From an uncultured Oscillospiraceae bacterium (GTDB lineage: Bacteria > Bacillota > Clostridia > Oscillospirales > Oscillospiraceae): a stretch of 64,000 nt of DNA. Under the pieces are notes generated by a model. That model had not been told where the DNA came from, made no database searches, and saw nothing but the letters and a program-made list of their open reading frames with translations. A program made the position numbers and the translations under genes. This document shows positions 27,001-34,391 of this stretch, piece by piece. The stretch lies in the NCBI GenBank assembly GCA_934591895.1, contig CAKTPP010000004.1, positions 62,001 through 126,000 of the forward strand, written 5' to 3'. The stretch's first letter is position 1; the number at the start of each line of letters is the position of its first letter.

Positions 27001-27408
27001 CGCATCGGGCGTGACGCACGCGGTCTTGAGCTCGTCGACCGCGCCGAGCAGCGTCTGCTGCATCTGCGCCCGGCGGGCAGCTGCGCCGAACAGCCGCAGC
27101 CGCGGCGCGACCTGATCGAGCGCCAGCGCCATGCACAGCAGCCGCCCGCCCTGATCGAGCAGCGGCGCATCGCCCGCGCCGGTCTCCGCCGCGACGCGGC
27201 GCGCCAGTCCCGTGAAGCTCAGCACCTCGGCGTACAGGCTCAGGCTGTCGCCGCAGGCGGCGCACAGTGCGCGCTCGGCCTCGTGGCTGTATTGCTCCGG
27301 CACGAGCAGCACCTGCCCCGGTGTGCGCGCCGCGACGGCTGCGCGGATGCGCCCCATGAGCAGATCGGTCTTGCCGCTGGCGGCAGGACCATAGAGCAGA
27401 TGCAGCAT
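24085..27408 (-). CDS. addB: ATP-dependent helicase/nuclease subunit B
   Basis: 1107 aa, partner of AddA. N-terminal Walker A is GPAASGKT (7-14). The C-terminal nuclease has IRVVDYKTG-type chemistry (VVDYKTGRKAF) and the iron-sulfur cysteines: one in FSACRYAYFLQYG and three in CTHCDYLSVC near the C-terminus. The order addB-addA is standard for the group. The start has AAGGAGG before ATG 27408. Confidence 0.95.
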   Translation of the reverse strand: MLHLLYGPAASGKTDLLMGRIRAAVAARTPGQVLLVPEQYSHEAERALCAACGDSLSLYAEVLSFTGLARRVAAETGAGDAPLLDQGGRLLCMALALDQVAPRLRLFGAAARRAQMQQTLLGAVDELKTACVTPDALEQTAARCPGYLGDKLRDLALVLAAYDAVTAQGHADPTDRLTRLAERIPGSTLGRTGQFYLDGFTDYTRQELAVVRALLTAGADVTVCLTLDALTDGNEIFGTARHTARVLLDMADDCGVPGTAEACPARAADTPLRVLEQQLFSYTSAHFDDPAHTISVRTADDLTAECAWAAAHALQLVQSGCRWRDIAIAARGFSDYAPALERMCAYYGVPLYFARRTDLLQKPLVALIRSAYDIVTGGWDAEDVSAYLRTGLAGLTPEETDTLENYVLLWSLRGGAWTRPEPWRQHPDGYGAPDTDEAAARLAGINDLRQRAADPLRRLSAQSHAAATAQAQAMALADFLERLHLAQRLDTLAEDLRRDGRGALAAEYAQLWELTVGALEQFAAILGDTQMDADTFATLFLRMLSCYDIGTIPVALDRVTAGDLDRMRRRGIRHLIVLGASDDRLPRAGEPDGVFSPEERRELLELELDIGGGTDDALWREYNLVYQCVTLPSETLTVTYPLFDGSGTPTRAAFLVTRIGQLFGTLPQPVDPDAQRLLAPAPALELAARTLRGATDARAAAARAWFRQHDPAALAALTRAAHTARGRLSPERVRALYGQRLYLSASKAERFSACRYAYFLQYGLKAKPRRPAAFSPPEIGTFFHYVLQHTAQDATAAGGFAVVTDEELGRFTDHWTQRYIHDELNDFQEKSARFVYLFRRLCRQVRQVVADMAHELRAGDFVPLDFELNFADPEQIAPITLSDGEVTLNMSGVADRVDGWLHDGKLYLRVVDYKTGRKAFSLSDVWYGMGLQMLLYLFALERSGQERYGHEIVPAGVLYVPARDVLIPADRRLSPEEAARERAGAVRRSGLLLDDDAVLHAMEHSDTPQYLPLSSRRRADALASAEQLGLLARHIETTLLDLAHELRGGSITADPYFRSGQDTACTHCDYLSVCHFTPGADGDCHRVLTKLPADKIWSSLKGGEMHG

Positions 27409-27487
27409 AACATTGCCTCCTTGCGGTGTTTTCTAAAGTGTAGCATATTTGGTGTCCCGATAAAAGGACAGTGCCCGGCGGTGCGGC

Positions 27488-28828
27488 TCACCACACCTGC
27501 CAGCGCAGGGCGAACGCGGCGAGATAGCCGAGCGCGGCGAGCGCGCTCAGAGCGGTGAGGGCGATGTTTGCGGCGCGCTTTTGCGCCCACTGTGCCAGCG
27601 CCAGCGGCACGGGCAGCAGCACGAGCAGGTAGCGCGGCGCGCTCAGCAGCCATGTCGCGCCGACGGCGACGATGTAATACGCGAGAAACCACGCCGTCTG
27701 GCTTGCGCGCAGCCGCGGCGCGGCCTTTGCCAGCAGAATGAGAGCGGAAAAGCACGCGATGAGGTTCGGCAGCCAGAGGCCGAGCGCGTCGCGCCAGTTT
27801 CCGCTGCGCAGGTAGCGCAGCAGGTAGTCCGTCTGATATGCGGCGGTGCTGAAAAACAGCCCCGTGCGCTGGTTCCAGTGCTCGCGCTGGTAGATGAGAA
27901 ACTGAAACGGGTTTCCCGACACGTGCCGGTTGATGCAGCAATACGCCGCGAAGCCCAGCGGCACGAGCAGCAGCCCGGCGGCCTGCCGGACGCTGACACG
28001 GCGGCACTGCACGGCGTCGTGCACCAGCTCCCACAGCAGCGGCACGATCAGCAGCAGCCCGAGTGAGCGCGTGAACGCGGCATATGCCCCGCACAGCCCG
28101 CCGAGCACGGGTCTGTGCGTGCGCGCGAGATAGAGCGCCGCCGCCGTCAGCAGCAGAAACAGGCTCTCGCTCATGGGTGCGGCGAAGAAAAAGCTGCCCG
28201 GTGCGAGCACGAGAAACCGCAGCGCGCGCAGCGCCTGCCGGTGCGGCAGGTCGAGCCGCAGCAGCCGGTAGACCACGTACCCCGCGCCCGCAAAGCACAC
28301 GGCCGATGTCAGCAGCCCCGCGCAGATGTCCGACGGGACGAGCAGCATCACCGCGCGCACCGCAAGCGGGTAGCCCGGCAGAAACACGAGCTGCACGACG
28401 CGGTCGCGCTCGCCGGCGGCGATGTAGCCGTCACGCGCGATGTCGAGGTAGTGGCGGCTGTCGAGGCAGCGCCAGAATTCGAGCGCCTGCGTGAGCGTCT
28501 CCGCCCGTCCGGCGAGGGCGCGGACGCCCCATGTGAGCAGCAGCAGCGCAAGGTCGAGCGCGAGCAGCGCGGCAAAAATGCGCGCGGCCATGTGCGCCGG
28601 CTCCTGCGCCGGGACGGTGGGCGGCGCTGCCTCCCGCTGCCAGAAGCGCACCCACGCGGGCACGAACCGCAGCCCTGCGGCGGCAAACAGCGCTGCGCTG
28701 CACCCGGCGGCGATGCCGCCCGCGGCAGTGAGGTCGGGCGTGTGTACGCACCAGAGGACAAACAGCGCCGCGACTGCGGCGAGTCCCAGCGCATCGAGCG
28801 CGGCGACGGCGCGGGTTTTCGGCTGCAT
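27488..28828 (-). CDS. PIG-V-like mannosyltransferase family membrane protein
   Basis: 446 aa, about ten hydrophobic segments. Features of the polyprenyl-phosphate-mannose-using PIG-V/GT-C family: an extracytoplasmic loop DSRHYLDIARDGY with the likely catalytic acid, LPGYPL, and APMSESLFLLLTAAALY followed by AAFTRSLGLL. ATG 28828 has AGGAGGT six bases upstream; the frame runs further back without one. Probably adds mannose to a lipid-linked or surface glycan; the acceptor is unknown. Confidence 0.78.
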   Translation of the reverse strand: MQPKTRAVAALDALGLAAVAALFVLWCVHTPDLTAAGGIAAGCSAALFAAAGLRFVPAWVRFWQREAAPPTVPAQEPAHMAARIFAALLALDLALLLLTWGVRALAGRAETLTQALEFWRCLDSRHYLDIARDGYIAAGERDRVVQLVFLPGYPLAVRAVMLLVPSDICAGLLTSAVCFAGAGYVVYRLLRLDLPHRQALRALRFLVLAPGSFFFAAPMSESLFLLLTAAALYLARTHRPVLGGLCGAYAAFTRSLGLLLIVPLLWELVHDAVQCRRVSVRQAAGLLLVPLGFAAYCCINRHVSGNPFQFLIYQREHWNQRTGLFFSTAAYQTDYLLRYLRSGNWRDALGLWLPNLIACFSALILLAKAAPRLRASQTAWFLAYYIVAVGATWLLSAPRYLLVLLPVPLALAQWAQKRAANIALTALSALAALGYLAAFALRWQVW

Positions 28829-28862
28829 GGCGGCACCTCCTGTGTGGATCGGATGATGATAA

Positions 28863-28891
28863 ATTGTAGCACGTGCGGCGGGAAAAGACAA
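28863..28891 (-). promoter_or_regulatory. Promoter of the PIG-V-like gene
   Basis: Minus-strand TTGTCT-N17-TACAAT, within the terminator of the upstream small gene. Confidence 0.6.
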
Positions 28892-28920
28892 CGACGCGGT
28901 CATTTCACCGCGCCGTCGTC
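28883..28920 (-). terminator. Terminator of the 45-aa gene
   Basis: 14-bp stem (28887-28900 with 28907-28920), TTTT tail on the minus strand. The loop contains part of the gene's stop codon. Confidence 0.7.
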
Positions 28921-29037
28921 TTGCTCTGTGTCCTGAAGATGTTTTTCCTCGCAGGCTTGCTGCGCACGGATCAGCACCTCGATCGCCGTTTCCGTTGCGC
29001 GAAACAGCATCCGGTACAGCTCCTGATCGTCCGGCAT
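28900..29037 (-). CDS. Small acidic helical protein divergent from an XRE regulator (45 aa)
   Basis: MPDDQELYRMLFRATETAIE..., an amphipathic acidic protein without membrane segment. ATG 29037 has AGAGGTG six bases upstream; an in-frame ATG at 29043 touches the ribosome site. It has its own promoter and terminator and shares two operator-like palindromes with the divergent HTH gene. Short proteins like this often accompany XRE regulators in Clostridia; the function is unknown. Confidence 0.65.
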   Translation of the reverse strand: MPDDQELYRMLFRATETAIEVLIRAQQACEEKHLQDTEQDDGAVK

Positions 29038-29056
29038 GGACATCACCTCTCAATTC

Positions 29057-29085
29057 AGAATAGAACAAAATGGTCTAAATGTAAA
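29057..29085 (-). promoter_or_regulatory. Promoter of the 45-aa gene
   Basis: Minus-strand TTTACA-N17-TATTCT; operator 1 fills the spacer. Confidence 0.6.
29062..29076. promoter_or_regulatory. Operator 1 of the XRE module
   Basis: AGAACA-AAA-TGGTCT, one mismatch from the perfect palindrome of operator 2, 25 bases away centre to centre. Confidence 0.65.
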
Positions 29086-29086
29086 T

Positions 29087-29101
29087 AGAACAGTTTGTTC
29101 T
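29087..29101. promoter_or_regulatory. Operator 2 of the XRE module
   Basis: Perfect AGAACA-GTT-TGTTCT. It sits just before a TATACT (29106-29111) that could be the -10 of the XRE gene. Confidence 0.7.
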
Positions 29102-29128
29102 TTCTTATACTGTTTCCGGTGATGCAAA

Positions 29129-29362
29129 ATGGAGCAATATCCACGGCTGCGCGATCTGCGCGAGGACGCCGATCTCACACAGGCGCAGGTCGGACAGGCG
29201 CTGCACCTGACGCAGCGGGCATATGCTTATTATGAGAGCGGGCAGCGGATGCTGCCGCCGCAGGTGCTGTGTGCGCTGGCGCGGCTTTACGGCGTGAGCG
29301 TGGACTATCTGCTTGGTGAGACGGATGTGCGCACGCGCTACCCGGCGGCGAAAAAGCCGTGA
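29129..29362 (+). CDS. XRE-family helix-turn-helix regulator
   Basis: 77 aa, essentially one HTH_3 domain: LRDLREDADLTQAQVGQALHLTQRAYAYYESGQR, then LCALARLYGVSVDYLLGETD. The two AGAACA-N3-TGTTCT sites upstream are the probable binding sites, implying autoregulation and control of the divergent 45-aa gene. No ribosome site better than GGTGATGC precedes the ATG. Confidence 0.9.
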   Translation: MEQYPRLRDLREDADLTQAQVGQALHLTQRAYAYYESGQRMLPPQVLCALARLYGVSVDYLLGETDVRTRYPAAKKP

Positions 29363-29422
29363 GGGCTGCGGCGCGCCGAGCCGTTTGACGCAAGCGCGCA
29401 GGGCATTTTCCGACGCACGCAG

Positions 29423-29456
29423 AAAACGGGGCTGACCGGTCGGTCAGCCCCGTTTC
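29423..29456. terminator. Bidirectional terminator
   Basis: ACGGGGCTGACC/GGTCAGCCCCGT stem, AAAA on one side and TTTCGTT on the other, between the convergent XRE and aconitase-X genes. Confidence 0.8.
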
Positions 29457-29469
29457 GTTATGCGGGTGT

Positions 29470-29910
29470 TTACTCGATCTCGACGACGCCGCCGTCGAGG
29501 ATGCGCACGGTCTGCCCCGTCTGCACGGCGGCGAGAAATTCGTCGCCGAGGCAGTCGATGACCGGCATGTCGGCGTCTGTCCACACGGACGCAAGGATCG
29601 CGCCCGAGGCCGCCAGCGAGTCGATGTGCTTGGAAAAGAGCAGGCACGCCGGCTGCTTTCCGGAGGCGCAGGCGGTGTAGAGCACCATGCCGCCGGTGGT
29701 CGAGCCGATGGTCTCCGGCAGGCACAGCGCCTTGCCGAGCATTGGCTTTTTGTACAGGTCGGGGTTGTTCTGGTCGCCGCATTTGACCTGCTTGTCGTGG
29801 AACATCAAGGCCATCTGATAGCTGGCGAGCGTGTTGAAGCCGCCGTGCGACACGAGCGCTTGCGCCTCACACGTGCCGGGGCAGATGACGCGGCCCTGAA
29901 ACTGTTTCAT
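29470..29910 (-). CDS. Aconitase X swivel domain subunit (DUF126)
   Basis: 146 aa. It has the swivelling-domain signature LPETIGSTTGGMVLYTACASG and a short beta-barrel-like fold. Together with the gene before it, it forms a two-subunit aconitase X. Bacterial members include cis-3-hydroxy-L-proline dehydratase and archaeal ones mevalonate-5-phosphate dehydratase; nothing nearby decides the substrate. One base separates it from the large subunit's stop codon. Confidence 0.88.
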   Translation of the reverse strand: MKQFQGRVICPGTCEAQALVSHGGFNTLASYQMALMFHDKQVKCGDQNNPDLYKKPMLGKALCLPETIGSTTGGMVLYTACASGKQPACLLFSKHIDSLAASGAILASVWTDADMPVIDCLGDEFLAAVQTGQTVRILDGGVVEIE

Positions 29911-29911
29911 C

Positions 29912-31186
29912 TTACTTCGCCCCCTTTGTAATCATGGTGATGATCTCGTCCTCGGTGTAGTAGCGCGCGGTCGTGTACGTGCGCAGCTTGTTCGACGAGG
30001 TGATGACGGGCATGGCCTTGCTGAGCGGGTTGTTCATGTACATGAGCGGGCAGATGTAGCTGAGCACGACGCCGGTGCTGCGCAGGCGGGCGGCATACTG
30101 CGTCTTTTCAAACTCCTCGATGACGGCGGGCGCGGCGGTGAACACCGTCGGGATGCAGACCTTGCTCTGCCCGTGTGCCCGCAGACCCGCCTCGACGCGT
30201 TCGGTCGTGTCGATGAGCTGCTGCAGCGTCATGTGCGGGCAGCCCATGAAGCACAGCTTCGGCCTGGCGTTGAGGTTTTTCCACACGCACGGGTAGCTCT
30301 CGCGCACGCGCCGCAGCTCCGCATCGTCGATGACGTACACCGGTGCGCCGTCGCGGATGAGCGCCTCGCCCTGCTGCACGGCCTCGGGCGTGAGGTGCTC
30401 GATGTGGTACAGGCCGACGGCGCCGTTGGACGCGGTGGCCGCGCCGAAGTCCTTGAGATAGGTGATGGCTTCGTCGTTGATCTCCGTGCCGAGCCACTGG
30501 TCAAGCCCCTTGATATACGGCACTTTTTCCATGACCTTCATGCCGATGGCGGAGCCGAGCAGCTGCGGCTCGGGCTTTTTCGTCGTGCGCACCTCAACGA
30601 TCCAGTCGGCGCGGCGGCCGTCGTCGGTCAGAAAGCCGAAGTACGGCACGCAGCCCGCGATCGAGCCCATGAGCTCGATCATGCCGGAGTTGCGGTTGCA
30701 GCGCGCGCCGAGCACGCTGTTGGCGTAGACCACGGCGGACGATTCCGCCCACGAGAGCACCTCGCCCTGCTTGGGCTTGTTGCCCACCTCGTCGAGGTAG
30801 CAGGTGCAGGTGTAGTCCTTGTCGCTGAGGATGCCGAGTCTGCGCAGCTGCTGCTCGTAGCGCGCCTGCTGCTTGTACATGAACTTGCGGAACACCAGAT
30901 CCTGTAGCGGATTCGAGGGGACGTTTTTATCGAGCGGGAGCGGGTCTGCGGTGAACTTCTGGGCGCTGAACGCGCCGGCTTCGATGAGCTGATCGTACAG
31001 GTCGTAGACCGGCTTCATGGCGTTGATGCCGAAGCTGATGACCGTGTGGCCGTAGGTGCTCGTGATGGGCACCATTTTTTCCGCGCCGAAGGCATCGCCG
31101 TACATGACGAGCGTTTTCATGACCTTGGCCATGACGGCGCCCTTGCTGCCGTCGAGCACGGCCTGCTGTTCGGGTGTCAGTTGCAT
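29912..31186 (-). CDS. Aconitase X catalytic subunit (DUF521)
   Basis: 424 aa. Conserved parts include SWAESSAVVYANSVLGARCNRNSG (about residues 145-168) and the cysteine-containing FMGCPHMTLQQL, which would hold the iron-sulfur centre. The promoter at 31235-31263 has a consensus -10. No hydroxyproline or mevalonate gene is adjacent, so the reaction is open. Confidence 0.88.
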   Translation of the reverse strand: MQLTPEQQAVLDGSKGAVMAKVMKTLVMYGDAFGAEKMVPITSTYGHTVISFGINAMKPVYDLYDQLIEAGAFSAQKFTADPLPLDKNVPSNPLQDLVFRKFMYKQQARYEQQLRRLGILSDKDYTCTCYLDEVGNKPKQGEVLSWAESSAVVYANSVLGARCNRNSGMIELMGSIAGCVPYFGFLTDDGRRADWIVEVRTTKKPEPQLLGSAIGMKVMEKVPYIKGLDQWLGTEINDEAITYLKDFGAATASNGAVGLYHIEHLTPEAVQQGEALIRDGAPVYVIDDAELRRVRESYPCVWKNLNARPKLCFMGCPHMTLQQLIDTTERVEAGLRAHGQSKVCIPTVFTAAPAVIEEFEKTQYAARLRSTGVVLSYICPLMYMNNPLSKAMPVITSSNKLRTYTTARYYTEDEIITMITKGAK

Positions 31187-31234
31187 GAGATCGACCTCCT
31201 TATGAACTCACTTGCTGTGAATTTCTTAACAGAA

Positions 31235-31263
31235 ATTATAGACCCATTCGGGCAAAAGCGCAA
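31235..31263 (-). promoter_or_regulatory. Promoter of the aconitase X genes
   Basis: Minus-strand TTGCGC-N17-TATAAT. Confidence 0.7.
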
Positions 31264-31362
31264 GGGGATATCGGGACAAGTATGCAAAGCGGCGCAAAAA
31301 ATCCCCGCCAGCACCCTGCCGCTTAGCGGGTTCTGCACGAGGGGAAATACGCGAAAAAGCGC

Positions 31363-31391
31363 TTGACGAAAGAACCAAAAGTTGTCATACT
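31363..31391 (+). promoter_or_regulatory. Promoter of the orphan gene
   Basis: TTGACG-N17-CATACT. Confidence 0.55.
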
Positions 31392-31451
31392 GAAATTGGC
31401 GCGATTTTTACACTGCCTGTTGAGAAAATATATCACAACGGAGGTACGGAT

Positions 31452-32609
31452 ATGAATGAACTTATCAATAAGGACCATTTCCTGCAAATGATGGCCACGA
31501 CAGAGGTCGCGCCGGCGGCGCTTAAAACCGAATTGAATGTGCAGTCATATGGGAAGCTGCCTCTGTCGCAGCTGGCTGCCTTGGGGGTTGGATTTGAGCC
31601 GGTCGTGTCGGCAATCCAGCAGATCACAAATCATGGACAGGCGGTGAGCGGCTACTATAAGGTGACAATTCCAGAGGGAACACATCTCGCAAGTTTTCGA
31701 GATGGGAGCGGCTTTTTAGGAACCGCTCTGGGTGACGTGACAAACAGCTTCGACGCACAAGCTCGCCTGAATCCGCTGATTTGCAATCCGACGCTGCTGT
31801 TTGCTGCAGCCACACTTATGAGTATGGAGCGGAAGCTGGATGCAATACAGGAGACGCAGCGAGAAATGATGGATTTCTTGCTGCAAAAAGAAATTTCCAA
31901 GCAAAAAGGAGATTTGGATTTTTTGTCGGATGTGCTTGCGAACTACAGGTTCAACTGGAACAACGATAAGTTTAAGACGGCAAATCACAGTCAGGTGTTA
32001 GCAATCCGGCGCGAAGCAGGGCAGCAGGTGGACTTTTTCCGAGAGCAAGTAAAAAAGAACTTTCTGAAAGGTGGATTTCTGCCCGCGGCTCGGGATGTGC
32101 AAAAGCAACTGGATGAACTGACGAGGGCGTTTCAGAGTTACCAGTTGGCTCTATATCTGTATGGGTATGCATATTTTCTGGAGATTTTGCTGCAGGAAAG
32201 CTTTGATTCCGAGTATTTGAATGCCGCAGCCGCCAAGCTGGAGCAGATGTCTCTTGCGTACCGCGAATTATACACAGAGGCTTATGAATGCATAGAGAAA
32301 CGCACAAAATCGTCTCCTGAAGCATATATGCTTCGCGGCGTATCGTCTGCAAGTAAGGTGTTTGGCGAAACGATTGCCAAGCTGCCGGTTATCAGCCGGA
32401 CACAAGTGGACGAATCACTTATCGGCGCCGGTCAGAAGATTGGGGACTACGAGAAAAAGCGTGCTGCCGAGAAGATGCGGCAGCTTGTGGAGCATCAGAA
32501 CAGCTGTGTTCATCCGTTCATTGATCAGCTGCAATCCATGAACAGGATTTATCACGGCGAACTTACTCTGATCTTCAATGACGAGACGCTCTATTTAGGA
32601 ACGGCCTGA
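31452..32609 (+). CDS. Hypothetical protein, AT-richer than its surroundings
   Basis: 385 aa, no recognised family. A polar N-terminal 110 residues with a beta-rich stretch are followed by a long helical part: a hydrophobic NPTLLFAAATLMSM (about 112-125), then heptad-like ERKLDAIQETQREMMDFLLQKE and further coiled-coil-prone segments to the end. Third positions are visibly less GC-rich than in neighbouring genes (GAT, TTT, GGA, ATT frequent), suggesting recent acquisition. AACGGAGG precedes the ATG; it has its own promoter and strong terminator. Confidence 0.85.
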   Translation: MNELINKDHFLQMMATTEVAPAALKTELNVQSYGKLPLSQLAALGVGFEPVVSAIQQITNHGQAVSGYYKVTIPEGTHLASFRDGSGFLGTALGDVTNSFDAQARLNPLICNPTLLFAAATLMSMERKLDAIQETQREMMDFLLQKEISKQKGDLDFLSDVLANYRFNWNNDKFKTANHSQVLAIRREAGQQVDFFREQVKKNFLKGGFLPAARDVQKQLDELTRAFQSYQLALYLYGYAYFLEILLQESFDSEYLNAAAAKLEQMSLAYRELYTEAYECIEKRTKSSPEAYMLRGVSSASKVFGETIAKLPVISRTQVDESLIGAGQKIGDYEKKRAAEKMRQLVEHQNSCVHPFIDQLQSMNRIYHGELTLIFNDETLYLGTA

Positions 32610-32650
32610 AAAAAGCGGATGATTCCGTAAACCGGAATCATCCGCTTTTT
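32609..32650. terminator. Bidirectional terminator
   Basis: 17-bp stem AAAAGCGGATGATTCCG (32611-32627) with its complement at 32633-32649; serves the orphan gene and the convergent transporter. Confidence 0.9.
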
Positions 32651-32656
32651 GCTGTC

Positions 32657-33580
32657 TTATTTGCTTTCCGCGCGGGCGGTTTTGGCCGGCAGCGGGATCT
32701 GCGCGAGGATCACGGCGAGGAACATCAGCACGCAGCCGAGATATTCGCGCGCGGTCATGCTCTGATGCAGGATGATCGCGCCCGCGATGACGGCGAACAC
32801 GCTCTCGAGACTCAGCAGGATGGTGACGACCGTGGGGTTCGAGCCCTTCTGCGCGAGGATCTGCAGCGTGTAGCCCACGCCGCACGAGAACACGCCCACA
32901 TACAGCAGCGGCAGCGCGCACGAGAGCAGGGCGGCGGCGTCGACGTGCTCGAAAAACGGGATGCACACGCCCGACCACAGCGCCGCGAACAGAAACTGCA
33001 CGCAGCTGAGCTTCACTCCGTCGCACTTGGCGCTGAAGCGGTCGATGACCAGAATGTGCACGGCAAAGCACACCGCGCACACGAGCACGAGCAGGTCGCC
33101 CGCAGCGAGCCGGAAGCTGCCCTTGATGCACAGCAGGTACAGCGACACGACCGACAGCGCGACCGCGCCCCAGACCGGCGCGCTGACCTTGCGCCTGAAA
33201 AACAGGCCGAACACCGGCACGAGCACCACGTACAGCGCCGTGAGAAAGCCGGCCTTTCCGGCGTCCGTTCCGGCGACGATGCCGGCCTGCTGGAAGTTCG
33301 AGGCGATGGCCAGCGCCGTGCCGCAGCAAAAGCCGCCGAGCCAGAGCTGTCTGCGCGCGGCGCGTTTTTCCTCCGCCGTGGGCTGCGCGGCGTCCTTATG
33401 CACGGCGCCGCGCACCGCAATCAGCACCAGCAGCGCGAGCACGGCGATGGCATAGCGCGCGGCGTTGAAGGTGAACGCGCCGATCGTGTCGGCGCAGACG
33501 TCCTGCGCGACGAAGGCCGTGCCCCAGATGAGCGCGGCGAGGATGGGAAAGACTACTTGACGAATCGGATCCTGTTTCAT
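32657..33580 (-). CDS. EamA/DMT-family transporter
   Basis: 307 aa, ten hydrophobic segments in two EamA repeats (PILAALIWGTAFVAQD ... and QFLFAALWSGVCIP ... LESVFAVIAGAIIL). ATG 33580 has GAGGAG nine bases upstream. Probably exports a small metabolite. A structured leader of about 85 nt lies between the promoter and start. Confidence 0.88.
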   Translation of the reverse strand: MKQDPIRQVVFPILAALIWGTAFVAQDVCADTIGAFTFNAARYAIAVLALLVLIAVRGAVHKDAAQPTAEEKRAARRQLWLGGFCCGTALAIASNFQQAGIVAGTDAGKAGFLTALYVVLVPVFGLFFRRKVSAPVWGAVALSVVSLYLLCIKGSFRLAAGDLLVLVCAVCFAVHILVIDRFSAKCDGVKLSCVQFLFAALWSGVCIPFFEHVDAAALLSCALPLLYVGVFSCGVGYTLQILAQKGSNPTVVTILLSLESVFAVIAGAIILHQSMTAREYLGCVLMFLAVILAQIPLPAKTARAESK

Positions 33581-33594
33581 ATGCGGGGTCTCCT

Positions 33595-33664
33595 CTGAGA
33601 TGTCGGCGGCAAATACAAAAGCAGTCAGACTCCATCGCCTGACTGCCGGTAGATGCGCACCCGT
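33595..33664 (-). promoter_or_regulatory. Structured leader of the EamA gene, possible orphan riboswitch
   Basis: The predicted RNA has GGGTGCGCATCTACC, then an 8-bp hairpin CAGTCAGG...CTGACTGC whose loop contains GCGATGGAGT, followed by TTTTGT. The hairpin plus T run looks like a terminator and the unpaired motifs look conserved-type, but no known riboswitch class was recognised. Confidence 0.4.
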
Positions 33665-33670
33665 GCCCAT

Positions 33671-33699
33671 AGCATAGTACAGGCACGGGCGCTTGTCAA
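33671..33699 (-). promoter_or_regulatory. Promoter of the EamA gene
   Basis: Minus-strand TTGACA-N17-TATGCT. Confidence 0.75.
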
Positions 33700-33727
33700 T
33701 CGGTTTTTTGCTGTAAATCGTGAAATT

Positions 33728-34111
33728 TCACGCCTTATGCGCGCGGCCGCCGCCGTGCATGGCGGCGTGCTCCTTGGCGATCTCGGCGTAGAGCGCGGGG
33801 GCGGTCCATGCGGCGTTCGTGTCCGTCAGCACGGCCTTGAGTGCGACGGGCGGGACGTGCGCGGCGCGAAGCCCCTGCAGCAGCCCCTCGAGCATGCCGG
33901 GGCGAAGGTGCGCCAGGACGAGCATCTCCCCCGGGAGCGGGGCGGCGGGGGCGTCCGGATTCCGCGGCAGCACACCGGCCAGCGCGCCGATCGGCTGGCC
34001 GAAATCGGCCGGATCGACCGCCTGCACCCGGATGCCGAGCCGCAGGCACACGACCTGCATTTTCCCGAGCTTTCCGGGCTCGATTTGATAGGCGAGAAGG
34101 GTGGGGGTCAT
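33728..34111 (-). CDS. DUF3783-like protein
   Basis: 127 aa, soluble. The C-terminal half (PPVALKAVLTDTNAAWTAPALYAEIAKEHA) carries the LK-AVLT-N--W---L--E--EH pattern of DUF3783. Function unknown. It starts one base after the DUF1294 gene and ends the four-gene set started by the phosphatase-acetyltransferase gene. Confidence 0.75.
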   Translation of the reverse strand: MTPTLLAYQIEPGKLGKMQVVCLRLGIRVQAVDPADFGQPIGALAGVLPRNPDAPAAPLPGEMLVLAHLRPGMLEGLLQGLRAAHVPPVALKAVLTDTNAAWTAPALYAEIAKEHAAMHGGGRAHKA

Positions 34112-34112
34112 G

Positions 34113-34391
34113 TCAGATCACCTGCTTCCAGATCAGAATGAGATACACCACGGCCGCGCACTGCACGCCGAGCAGCGCGGGAAAGCCGAAGCGAAACGCC
34201 CTGTGCTTCGTCTTGTGGTGAAATACGCGCATGCCGAGCGTCCCGCCGAGCGCGCCGCCGAGCGCGGCGAGGGCGAAGAGCGTGCTCTCCGCGATGCGCC
34301 ATTTGCCTGCGCGCGCCTTTGCCTTGTCGATGCCCATGGCGGCGAAGGCGATGACGTTGACGGCGGCAAGGTAGACGAAGAGATAGCTCAT
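34113..34391 (-). CDS. DUF1294 family membrane protein
   Basis: 92 aa, with hydrophobic segments at about 3-19, 38-54 and 70-88 and the signature MGIDKAKARAGKWRIAE plus MRVFHHKTKH. Function unknown. The ATG overlaps the stop codon of the YgiQ gene by four bases. Confidence 0.88.
   Translation of the reverse strand: MSYLFVYLAAVNVIAFAAMGIDKAKARAGKWRIAESTLFALAALGGALGGTLGMRVFHHKTKHRAFRFGFPALLGVQCAAVVYLILIWKQVI

Noticed and set aside
20574..27558. Two frames of about 1200 codons antisense to addA and addB
   Set aside because: The opposite strand has clear helicase-nuclease motifs; these frames have low-complexity composition.
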